Shown: piece after piece, positions 44,917 to 54,887 of the stretch
Layout of the letters: each line of letters begins with the position of its first letter
How positions within the stretch are numbered: position 1 is the stretch's first letter
Assembly: GCA_003427395.1 (NCBI GenBank)
Contig: BFEA01000228.1
Location: forward strand, 966,230 to 1,030,229
DNA from: Chara braunii
Taxonomy: Eukaryota; Streptophyta; Charophyceae; Charales; Characeae
Reading direction: 5' to 3'
DNA: 64,000 bases
Notes under the pieces: generated by a model
What the model saw: only the letters and a program-made list of their open reading frames with translations
What the model was told of the DNA's origin: nothing
Database searches by the model: none
Program-made: the position numbers and the translations under genes

Positions 44917-45303
44917 CGATTGTCCTTAATCGCATCAGCGAGAGAGTAAAAACATGGATGACATTGAGCGAGAAACTTAGCACTAAGTTTTGATTCTCAA
45001 TAATGTTTTTTTTGCTCATATCTTCGCTTGAGGTTGAACTTTCATCCAATATTGTTAGTAGATTGATGAGTGTTGCCCGAGTCACTTATAAGGTTGGTAG
45101 AACAAACTAAAATTCACATGGAATGTTTGTTTGTAATTGCTACAAGGGTATCCACACAACAAAGAGGGAAGTCGAAAAATGGGTATGGGATAGGTGAAAC
45201 CCACATAACAGTTCATCACACACTCCATGGGGAGTCCAGACACATCATGAATATTTGCCAGGGGATTGTGGCTGCCTGTTTAGCAGGTGGTCCGTACTCT
45301 TAT

Positions 45304-45304
<1 letters not shown>

Positions 45305-45378
<74 letters not shown>
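45305..45378. repeat. (TA)n(GA)n compound microsatellite
   Basis: TA run to 45334, then GA run to 45378, directly before hairpin H2. Confidence 0.95.
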
Positions 45379-45379
<1 letters not shown>

Positions 45380-45387
45380 ATTATAGA

Positions 45388-45449
45388 CAGTCATGCTCTC
45401 GAGCTACTTAAGTCGTGTTTGCCAAGAGATCATGACCACCTTCTCGATG
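45388..45449. repeat. Hairpin unit H2, one arm decayed
   Basis: CAGTCATGCTCTCGAGCTAC, GTCGTGTTTGCCAAGAGATC, ATGACCACCTTCTCGATG. Matches the right half of H3/H4. Followed by (GA)n at 45452-45528. Confidence 0.6.
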
Positions 45450-45453
45450 GGTG

Positions 45454-45535
<82 letters not shown>

Positions 45536-45547
45536 GAAAGTGAAATC

Positions 45548-45618
45548 GTTCGAAAATGTGGTTGCACTCTCACACTAGTGGACCGTGTTTGGCAATCGAG
45601 CATGACCACCTCTTCGAC
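45548..45618. repeat. Hairpin unit H3
   Basis: GTTCGAAAATGTGGTTGCAC... GAGCATGACCACCTCTTCGA. Followed by CTCGTCTGTAATCTCATGAA and a (GATA)n run. Confidence 0.75.
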
Positions 45619-45893
45619 AACTCGTCTGTAATCTCATGAAAGATAGATAGATACATACATGCATAGACAAATACATAGATATATACATAAACAAATATAT
45701 ATATATATATATATATCGTCAAATAGAACTGCCCGGTAAACCGTAAGCAGAGAGGGAGAAGAGGACAACAAACGAGGGGCTGTGATATATATATTATATT
45801 TATATTTATATATCTATATCTATATATCTATATATTATATTTATATTTATAATTATAATTATATTTACAAAGAGAGAAAAAAAATTAAAACTT

Positions 45894-45963
45894 GTCGAAG
45901 AGGTGGTTGCACTCTCGCACTGGAGAACAGTGTTTGGTAATAGAGTGTGGCCACCTCTTCGAC
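45894..45963. repeat. Hairpin unit H4
   Basis: GTCGAAGAGGTGGTTGCACT pairs with AGTGTGGCCACCTCTTCGAC; the loop includes GGAGAACAGTGTTTGGTAAT. Followed by GTTTGTCTGTAATCTCATAA and (GATA)n, as in H3. (TA)n precedes. Confidence 0.85.
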
Positions 45964-46005
45964 AGTTTGTCTGTAATCTCATAAAAAATAGATAGATAGA
46001 TATAT

Positions 46006-46614
46006 AGAGAGAGAGAGGATGGGGGTTCAATGGGCACAACCCTGAGTAATGATGTGTTGGCCTGTAGTCGAGAGTTTTTTCCACTTTTTTTTTTTTTTTT
46101 TTTTTTTAAGGAAATATACGCAAGGGTCTTGTCACCAGTTGATGTAGCTCTTGGTGGTGCACCCAAGAACCATTTAAACCACAACCGTGGGCCCTTGACG
46201 GGAAGTTGTGCATGAATTGGGTTTGGTTCTACCGGACCACAAAATCAGGGGTGCTAACCAAAAGAAAAAAAATATCGCGCTGGCGGTTTGAGAAAGCTTG
46301 GTCCGCATGGGCTTTTGGAGATCCAAAAGAAAGTGACATGAAAGTGCTTGTGGTTTAGATACAGACCTCAATTTAAATTCAAATGGGCTTAGGGTCTCAC
46401 CACACCACTATGGAAACGAAAAAAGGAGAAGTGCATGTTCCTGCAGGGAGTGGTCAAATGTATCAGTTACCATGAATAGTAAGGGATGCAACTTGCCATT
46501 TTATGGGGAAGATGTACACATATTTTTTTCACTTCGAGCGTTGTATGGCGATACCCTTACATGACTAAAATAACTCTGCAGTTAAATGGGGCCGGTCCAT
46601 AAAAGAAAACAAGA
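46006..46614. other. Intergenic, nothing recognised
   Basis: Poly(T) at 46085-46108; no supported frame. Confidence 0.4.
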
Positions 46615-46953
46615 TTCAGTGGCCTAGCTCAGTTGGTAGCGCACGCAAGTGGCATTCATGAGGTTTTGGGTTCATCCATAGGGTCTGATCCCACACGACT
46701 TACGGAACAAGAATCCGTAAAAGTAACGAAAACGTTGGGCCTGCTCCGCACAACCCGTGAAAGAAAACAGGAACCCCACACTACCGCCCCGGGTGGAGGT
46801 TTGGCATGGGTAGCGGCACGTTTTATTGGGCGGGTGGTCGTGAGGGACCGAAAATTGTCCGCTCCAACGGATACTTGTTTCGGTTGTGTGTTGCCCCCCG
46901 TTGTTCATGTTTTTTTTTTTCGGGGTACGGTGTGCCACACAAAACACGCCAAC

Positions 46954-46997
<44 letters not shown>
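46615..46997 (+). mobile_element. tRNA-derived SINE with poly(A) tail
   Basis: Head with A box TAGCTCAGTTGG (46625-46636) and B box GGGTTCATCC (46668-46677), i.e. tRNA-like promoter spacing. A ~270-base body follows, then about 40 A (46956-46996). The A box and B box are near consensus and the body has no frame. I found no clear target-site duplication. The class is confident by architecture; the family is unnamed. Confidence 0.7.
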
Positions 46998-46999
<2 letters not shown>

Positions 47000-47199
47000 T
47001 CGTTGTTTTTCGCTGTAGAGTACGACCCCGATTCTCTTCCATTTTCCCTCTATCTTTTTCGGCGTCGATCATTCCCTGCCCGGCTTGACTTCAAACTTTT
47101 CTACTTGCCTCCTAAGTCGTCATCGACGCCCTAGTATGCGGAATCATGTGGGATCTGGCAAAACACGATTTTTTACTTAGAATAAGTAATGTGGGATGA

Positions 47200-47575
47200 G
47201 ACTCTTAGTGATCTCATGTACCTTCGTAGGCAAGCTTGGAGATCGTCACCTAGAGATCGGTCGTTGGACCCCCCTGAGCAACATTAAGCAGAGAACCAAC
47301 ATTTTGCCAGTAGTTGCGCTGTCCATCTACTTCCCCAACCCCCATAGAGTAACGAAAGTGTCTATAACCAACACTCTCCCACACACCATACATATCCCCC
47401 CCCCCAACACACATGCACACCCGTGATGGCCAAAGACCCTACCAATACCGAATAGGGGGAGCAAGAGAGCTATCTCAGTTGCTTGGCACAAAGAGTGTCA
47501 CTGTGGGAATTGAACCCATGACCTGCTGCATGCCACTTGTGTGCCTAACCAACTGGGCTATGTCGCTCGCTTTTT
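47200..47575 (-). mobile_element. tRNA-derived SINE, minus strand
   Basis: On the minus strand the head is GCGAGCGACATAGCCCAGTT with A box TAGCCCAGTTGG (47560-47549) and B box GGGTTCAATTCCC (47517-47505). The body (GAGAGTGTTGG, TAGACACTTTCGTTACTC, CTACTGGCAAAATG) is shared with the plus-strand copy at 47640-47930. A poly(T) on the + strand (47571-47587) abuts its head. Confidence 0.7.
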
Positions 47576-47639
47576 TTTTTTTTTTTTGCTTGTTTCTGTT
47601 TTTTTCTTTTTTTACTTTTGTTTTTCGACGAGCAATGTA

Positions 47640-47930
47640 GAGTCTATGACCTACACATGTGTGAGTGTGAGTGTGATTGGGTTGTGTGCGGCGTTTGCGA
47701 GAGTGTTGGCGTCTTGGTCATAGCCACTTCTACTACTCGATGGGGGGTGGGGGATGATGAAAAGGGAGGTGCAGCTACTGGCAAAATGCTCGGTCTTTGC
47801 GTTAGCCGGACGCCACTGGTGGCCCCACCCCATATCTCTGACCACTGTTGTTGGGGGCGGGGGGCAACATGAATACCTCTTAGTTTAGGAGGCCCTATGC
47901 TTGCAGGGGTCCCCACACGACCTTCGTCTT
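47640..47930 (+). mobile_element. SINE body copy, plus strand
   Basis: Homologous to 47200-47480 in the opposite direction: GCGAGAGTGTTGGCGTCTTG, CATAGCCACTTCTACTACTC, GATGGGGGGTGGGGGA, GCTACTGGCAAAATGCTCGG. The head with Pol III boxes is missing, so it is 5'-truncated or rearranged. Confidence 0.6.
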
Positions 47931-48879
47931 CAGCAGCATACGTCGAACTTCAGGGCATACTCATACTGGGACCAATAATCTCAAATCCCCCCAAAAAAGG
48001 GTAGCGGGCCGGTCACACAAATTTGCCAAAGTACCAACTGTACTATTGGTGTGCCCATTTGTCAATGGTCGAAGAAGCCTCAGGCCAAGCGATTTTGCAG
48101 TCTGGAAATGAACTTTTTTTTTTCTTCGCACACAAAAGTTCTTGCACAATTTGTGGATGACGCTGTGTGACCAGCCAAGTACCAAATCCCCATTTCTCTA
48201 GATGGTCGCGACCTTGTCCCATCTGAGAAGGTACAGTAGTGTGACGTTAACCATGCCCAAAACCTCAAATCGGCCCTTCCCAAATGGGGTCGCAGTGTGA
48301 GTATGCCCTCAGGATGGAGCAACCGGGTGCAACGGGGCAAGCAACACGTGGAGTTGCGGGTGAAGCAAGTAGCAGCTACATGCAACTCTCTCTCTCTCTC
48401 TCTCTTTTACTATTGGTCGTTTTTGTCGTACTCCTCTTGAACATTCATCCAACGTTTGTTCGAATATTGAAGACATGGTTTGCTTAATTGTTTGTTAACT
48501 AAAGTTAACCTTATTACTATTGAAACACCATTCTGTGTTTCTCATTTAAATGTTAATTAACCATCCAAGGTTAAAAAACAATGTGCACGCAATTTTTTTA
48601 ACTGATTATTAACCCAATAAAGTTAATCAACATATTTTCAAAACGCTTAGTTTTTTTTTCAGACTATCTCCTTCTCTTCTCTTATCACCAGCGTTGCTTC
48701 TACCATCCACGTTATTGCTTGGTCCGATGAGTCGAGCATTGGAGAAAACTCTAGTCTCCTAACCACTCAGTCTTTTATATTGCCCCATCTATCCTTTAGC
48801 GCTTGGCCTAGTCAAGCCGACACAACTAAGTGTTGTTATGAACCTGTTGTCTCTTACTGGGCAGGTTCGGATGAAACCG
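47931..48879. other. Intergenic, nothing recognised
   Basis: A short (CT)n at 48387-48403 and a repeated GTTAA(C/T) theme at 48490-48640. No gene. Confidence 0.4.
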
Positions 48880-48966
48880 GCACAATGTAAGCATGCTATT
48901 ATTGCGCAGAGGTCATACTAATCTTTATTGTACCATTCCATTTTAACGGATGTCCCGAAGGACTGC
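48880..48966 (-). pseudogene. U6 snRNA pseudogene
   Basis: The minus strand reads AGTCCTTCGGGACATCCG, TTAAAATGGAATGGTACAAT, AAAGATTAGTATGACC, TCTGCGCAAT. This follows the U6 order: 5' stem-loop CTTCGGGGACATCCG, AAAATTGGAACGATACAG, AGATTAGCATGGCC, CCTGCGCAAGGATGAC. The ACAGAGA box, needed to contact the 5' splice site, reads ACAATAA, and the 3' part decays after TGCGCAA. It is therefore a retro- or decayed copy rather than a working snRNA. Identity of the family is confident from the colinear match recalled from U6 generally. Confidence 0.75.
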
Positions 48967-49815
48967 CTTGCGAGGTGATGGCCTTGAGATATCATCACCG
49001 AACTGGCCCGCCCTTGGTACCAGTCTAAAAAACGGGAGTAAAATAATGAAACGAAAATAAATGAAAGAATAAAAAAAATAAGAAATAAAAATAGAATATG
49101 AGGTTGCATAGAAATGGAACTGATGAGGGGATAAAGGGAGTTGTTGGTACTTCTTGGCGTCACCGATCGGGTTCGCAACCAGGACCGACCAACAAAACCA
49201 AGGGGAATAGCCCCGTTGGGCCCTCCACCCCTCAGTCCTTCATACGCAGTTCCTTCGCTCCCTTGTTGCCGGGTATTGGCCTTGATCCATGAATCTCATT
49301 GATGAAAGTCCGACATCGTAACCAATAGTACTGGGCCTAGGGTTGGTATTAGCACTAGCCATAATCCATATGAACGGATATTATATTGCGTGTGGACTTA
49401 CCCAAGCATCCCAAGGCAAAATCTTGGCCTACTGTTTAGATCTACGACCGTCGAACATCGACATTCCTTGCTTGAAAAGGTCTGGCGCCACTCATAGTCG
49501 CCTTACATCCCACTTGTCAGGTCAAAATCGCGCCTTTACTTTCTCAGTTGCAAAAACTCAAACTTTGTTTGAGCAAAAAATTGTTCGCACATGCCCTTGC
49601 CAAGATGACGGAAAGACCCTCACTAGCAGGCGGACGCAACAAAATTTTATATTGTACCGTGTGCTACACAGTACCAAAGTCTCTTTTAATAAAATCAAAG
49701 TAGTCGCTTTTAACGTTTATGGTCCTATACTCAAACATGACGTTGGCCATAGCAATGCAGCTTCTGCGCACGTCGTGCATGTGAGTATCACGATCAAACG
49801 TACTTATCTAAAAAA
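48967..49815. other. Intergenic, no convincing gene
   Basis: A 164-codon frame at 49343-49837 has no recognisable family or domain. Codon use and composition look like chance. Confidence 0.4.
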
Positions 49816-49818
49816 AGG

Positions 49819-49908
49819 TCATTTAGTGTTAATTTAATCGAAAACAGAAAATTGGTCATTGGTTCATTTAGTGCTAATTTAATCGGAAATAGAAAGTTGG
49901 TCATTGGA
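49819..49908 (+). repeat. 45-bp tandem duplication
   Basis: Two units starting at 49819 and 49864: TCATTTAGTG(T/C)TAATTTAAT, CG(A/G)AAA(C/T)AGAAA, TTGGTCATTGG. Confidence 0.9.
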
Positions 49909-50225
49909 TACACTGACTCTATAATATCTACAAGAAAAATCATTTGTGCTTAAAAAATGTGCACCCACACACTCCCCACTTTTCCTTTAAACATATAGTT
50001 CGTCATAAAAAAAAAGCAGGTCGCAGCTCGCGCGATACACTAAACTTTCCCTCTCAATTTTCAAATAAATTTTTTTTTTATGTCTTTTGCAAAAACCAGG
50101 GCGGATACCCTTGTAAGGATATTTGCACTGACAGTCACCGAGTAGGTGAGTGTCATTACATACAGAATACACTGAAAATCAATAACGTGATAATGAGTAT
50201 ATTGAAAAATGTCGTCATAATTGTA

Positions 50226-51780
50226 TAGCTCCTTCTTTCTACCTTGAAACCCCGATTTCTATCTTCCTTTTGCGTTTCTCATTTGTTTTTTCGTTCTCAC
50301 TTATTACTTATCCCTCACCCTGATTCCCTTTGTCAAGCTTTTTTTTTTCTGCTTCGTCACGTCCCCATCTTCTATGATTTTGTGCCTACCTTCCTTTCTT
50401 CGGCTCTTCTCACTATCATACGTGTACCCAACAACCACGCATCCTTTTAAGCAGCAACGATCGAGGATGCAAGGGGAGCACTTGACTTCAATGCTGCTCT
50501 TCGAATGTGAAAAAGAAAAATTAATCTTTCATCAGAACAAGGGGGGATTCATCAGCATAGATGAATGTGATTGTGCAGCAACTATGATCCAAAGCACAAA
50601 GTCAAAGGTTAGAACCTCTTTCGTGGACCTCGCACTCACCAATAACGAGAATGAATCGCTCTTTAGATTATGGAAAGATAAATTACCATACTTTTTTTTT
50701 CTCCTTCTCTTTGTGTCTGTCATTCCATGTTGCCATCCCCTTTTGTCGTTCTTCCTCGTTTCGTTTTATGCTATCTCCCTGTCTTGACCTTTTTTCCCTT
50801 CTCCTCATCATAAACGAATCTGGTTGTACTTTCGGGCCTGATATAAATGAGGATAACAAATGGTAGGAGGCAAATAATGTGAAGAAGACCGTTGTGATGG
50901 CAAGTAAGTGCAGAGGAACATTACGACGACATGCGCTAAGTCAACGAGCAAATAAAATGTCAAGCACCTCAGGTACGGGCACCATGAGGATCGTCGTTGC
51001 TTTAAAAATAGTTGGGTCACTCTTTCCTTCCACCTCGCCCCTTACCTTCTTTTGTTTTCCCTCTCAATTTTTTTTTGCATGGTTGCTCTTACTTGTGTTT
51101 TCCAATCCTTCGTTATTTTAAGGTTCGCTCGTGCATTTAACTACAAATTCAGGTTAAGGCAACCACAAGAATGGAGTACAACTTCAATTTCAAATAGGAC
51201 CCGAAGCGCAATCTCAACCTCAATGATTATGACACCAGAGGAGGCCACGAACCCAACCATAGAGCTTGCTTCACGACTTACCAAACATGCAAAATGAGAA
51301 TGAATCTTTCACTAAAACATAGAAAAATATATATATCAAAGAATGAGCGTGACTTCAAGTACCACGTTAGTGAACACATCGGCGATGAGCATCAAGACAA
51401 ATGGTACTTCAACGGTTATCACCTGAAAGGAGCGCTGGAATAAAGAGCACCACGACAAAGACCGCAATGAGAAAAGTCACACCTAAACCCGTCGTGACAA
51501 AGAACACTACACTTAAACTCATAGGGGCAACAAACACCACGAACACGGTTGTTGAGTCGGCAACCAATGAGAAAGAGTCCTCTGTAAAGAAAACGCCCTC
51601 CACAAAAAAAATAAACGATCACGAGGATAGGCACCACCGTGCGTCCCCCTTTTTCTCTCTCACTTCTTTTTGACCTTCGCCTCTTTCCCCACCCTTGTGG
51701 TCTTCGCTAACTCCCCTGTTCTTCTTTATCACTTTCCTCCTCCTGATGTTTCTTCCGCACCTCATCCTCATTGACCTTGA
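50226..51780. repeat. Alternating pyrimidine-rich and purine-rich blocks
   Basis: On the + strand C/T-rich blocks (about 50226-50445, 50693-50810, 51010-51125, 51640-51780) alternate with A/G-rich blocks (50450-50690, 50815-51000, 51130-51640). ATGAGAATGAATC(T/G) phrases recur at about 50650 and 51296. A Thr/Lys-rich frame lies at 51401-51673. This looks like a degenerate higher-order repeat rather than exons, but I cannot exclude decayed coding exons between polypyrimidine tracts. Confidence 0.35.
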
Positions 51781-52585
51781 CTAGGGAAAAATGTCTTATT
51801 AGACCAAGTTTTCATAGGAAAACATCCCAAACCAACATATGGGTCCAACTTAAGAACTCATAGAGAGAGTCAAAAGAACCTATGGAACTTGTAGCGAATT
51901 TTTTTCTATCGGACTATTTATGGGAAAAAGTCGACAGGTTGTCACGCATGAATTTTGATGTTGCAGTAAATTAATAATGCAAATTCCTTCTTGTTTTGTA
52001 CGCCGACTTTGAGCAAGACTCTTCAACTACGGTCTACGCCGGACATGGTCTTAGGAACCTTCAATTAATTGGTTCATAACGATAATAGTAAATACATCAT
52101 ATACAAATTATAATTGACAATTAAAGGATTTAAAAATTGTGCCATGAATAGCAGGCAATAACTTAAAATACATGAAGAGGTAGGATACTAAATCAACTCA
52201 ACACGACAACATTAGCAGGATCTTGTAAGAAAAGAGGAGAGTTGTTTATTGCATCAAGGTCACAAAACAAGCAGACCAAATATAGAACCTTTGTCTCTAT
52301 AATAAATAAATAAAAATATCCTTCTAAAAATGATATCATACTCACATATATGAACATGGTTAGTATGTTGTCCAGTGGTCCTTGAGCGAGTCCACATGGT
52401 GTTGACTTACTTTAAAGGAGGTCTGATACGGTTTGCATTTAATGATTATGCAGCCTGCTCTACTCGAGATATATATCGTTCTCAATAAGATCCATCTTGA
52501 GTCTGTTGTACTCAAAATGTTTGTTATTCTTAAAACTGTTTACTCGTCATCTGATCAGCTTTACTAGATGTTTATGATACTTACT
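51781..52585. other. AT-rich intergenic DNA, nothing recognised
   Basis: No supported frame, RNA gene or repeat. Confidence 0.4.
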
Positions 52586-52815
52586 GTGAGGTTGCTACTG
52601 TCACCAGGATTGCCTGTTGTGAACTGTGACCTGCATCAGTTGTCGGGACCTACCGTTGTAACCGATACTATTGTAAACCAAGACTGGCCGATCTGACTAG
52701 AATCGATTGCTACCACTAGGACCGTTGTGGCTAACATGGTATGGGGCATTCCTGGTGATAACACTGTTGTTGCTGTCACCCGAAATTGCCTGTTGTGATC
52801 AACGTCGTTGGAGAG
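52586..52815 (+). repeat. Interspersed TTGCTGCTGTCACC..CCTGTTGTGATCAA repeat
   Basis: Copies near 52592 and 52768, and a third beyond the foldback array at about 53665 (GTTGCTGCTATCGCC..GACAGTTGTGATCAATG). The array appears to have expanded or inserted within this repeat. Confidence 0.6.
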
Positions 52816-52855
52816 ATGGTTAACAATAAATGTTGTTTACATGCCACTTTCAGTC

Positions 52856-53640
52856 GCTTTAGGTCCTCATATGAAGTACCTGAAATGACCTGAAGTGGGT
52901 GAAAATCTGAAAGTGGTTTCATATGCTCCTGTCCGAGCATTTAAATGGCGGGACTTGAAACCGCTTTCAGATTTTCACCCACTTCATGTCATTTTACGAA
53001 TTTCAGGTGGGAACCTGAAACTGTGGTAATGACCTGAAGTGGATGAAGCTTCTGAAAGGGGTTTCAAGTAAACCCATTCAAGCTTTTGAAAGGAGTTTTA
53101 GGTAACCTCATCCAAATGGTTGGATGGGGTTATTTGAAACCCTTTTTCAGAAACTTCATCCACTTTATGTCATTACTTTGGTTTCAAGTCCCCACCTGAA
53201 ATTCCTAAAATTACCTGAAGTGACCGAAACTTCTGAAAGGGGTTTTATGCACCCTCATCCAAGCATTTGTATGGGGTTACATGGAACCCCTTTTGAAGTT
53301 TCATCCACTTCAGGTCATTACCATGGTTTCAGGTCCCCACCTGAAATTATTGAAATGATCTAAAGTGATTGAAACTTTTGAAAGGGGTTTCATATCCCTT
53401 CATCCCCCCATCCAAATATATATATCGGGATACTTGAAAACCCTTCTTGAATCTTCAACCATTTCATGTCATTTCATGTGACATACAACAACGTTAAACA
53501 AAAGCAAAAAAAAACAAAAAAAAACACATGAGACTTATCTTCCAAACCACGATAAATTTCTTAAATGACTTGAAGTGACTTCAAGTCATTCCATAGATAT
53601 CAAAACACTTCATAATTTTTCATTCTGAAATTTCGGGTGG
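52856..53640. mobile_element. Tandem array of four foldback hairpins
   Basis: Four consecutive hairpins of about 130-185 bases (about 52880-53008, 53009-53195, 53196-53340, 53341-53485). Each has arms of the type ACCTGAAGTGGATGAAACTT / CTGAAAGGGGTTTCA and the reverse complement, with a CATCCAAGCATTTGGATGGG-like inner loop. A separate perfect small hairpin ATGACTTGAAG/CTTCAAGTCAT is at 53565-53589. GGTTAACAA (52817) and CGTTAACCATTA (53643) bound the whole block as an inverted pair. Confidence 0.8.
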
Positions 53641-53689
53641 TCGTTAACCATTAGTGCATCGTTGCTGCTATCGCCACAAACTGACAGTT

Positions 53690-54526
53690 GTGATCAATGT
53701 TATATCCCCTAAGAATGAGATCAATTGAGGGTAAAATAAGATCATCGAATAAGTTCAATAAATTTGAGTTCACTGAGATTGAAATTAAGCTTGCAAAGAT
53801 TGAGTTGACCGAAACTCATTTAAGCTTACCGAGACTGAGTTGAAATCACGTAAGCAGAACTGATAACTAAGTTGAAACTTTATTTGAAAGTCGCTCTTAG
53901 ATCTAAAATCATAATTGAACTGAAAATGCGGACATGGACCTAAATTCACAGAGGTTAAACTGGACTTACAAAAAACTGAAACTTTAAAAGGTGAAGTTGA
54001 TTTCACTAAAGTTACAGAAACTGAATTGAAGTTACAGAGATTGACTCTAGTAAACTAAATTTATTGTAATCGATATAATTTAATTGATATTTAACTAAGA
54101 GTCAAACTGAGACTTTCATTTAAATCCTCACTTATATCAGAATTATGAACTTGGATTGAACTTGTCGACATTGGATCAAGTTCATTGAGTCCCAACTAAA
54201 ATTATCAACCGGATTAATTACATTAAGTATAAATAACATATGTTAAAATTGAAATAAGTTTACTATATATGAATTGATAACTAATTCAAAACTGCTATGA
54301 AATATTGTCATAATTTGACATTAAATTATTATGGGATTGCATTGATATATGACAAGAAAACAATCTAAGAATTTGTTGTAGACTGTACCGAGTTCTTTCA
54401 TAAATGAAAATGAAAATCTTACAGGAAACTGTGTTGACGTTATAATTAAAATATTGCAAAACATTACAATTACGTTGTTTGAGATTTATAATATTTTCTG
54501 ACCCACACTGATATTTAATACTGATT
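53690..54526. other. AT-rich, GAGATTGAGTTGAA-rich low-complexity DNA
   Basis: Irregular repetition of (CC)GAGA(C/T)TGAGTTGAA-like phrases between 53740 and 54200. No gene. Confidence 0.45.
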
Positions 54527-54534
54527 GTTTTATG

Positions 54535-54879
54535 CTACGTAGCACCGTGTTCACGTTCGGAGGCGAACGCGAACAAGCACCCAAAAACCTCCGAACAGGA
54601 ATATAAAAAATATTAAAAAAAAAAAAAAAACTTCTCAGAAAAATTTGAAAACAATATATGTTATGTAGAATAATAATACAAGCAACTTTTGCCTTAGAGT
54701 CATGTTCAAATTCGTAGCCAATCATGAGTTAAAAATAAAAAACCGCAAATATTTTTTATTTGTTTTTTGAAGAAGAAAAAAAATGTTCGCCCGAACACGT
54801 TCGCAAGCTGTTCATGCGAACGCGCGAAAATGTTCGCCCGAACATGAAGGGGCGCAAACACGTTCGGCGTGCTACGTAG
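54535..54879. mobile_element. hAT-like MITE, GTAGCAC-end type, copy 4, perfect 8-bp TSD
   Basis: Starts CTACGTAGCACCG and ends CGGCGTGCTACGTAG. GTTTTATG stands immediately outside both ends (54527-54534, 54880-54887). The interior has CGAACACGTTCG-type boxes at both ends, and the reverse core at 54640-54725 (CAATATATGTTATGTAGAAT, ACAAGCAACTTTTGCCTTAG). 345 bases, non-coding. This is the best reference copy for the family. Confidence 0.92.
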
Positions 54880-54887
54880 GTTTTATG

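Noticed and set aside
49343-49837. 164-codon frame
   Set aside because: No domain or family recognised, and the codon pattern does not differ from flanking non-coding DNA.
51401-51673. Thr/Lys-rich 90-codon frame
   Set aside because: Low complexity in a purine-rich block. Kept only as a compositional observation.
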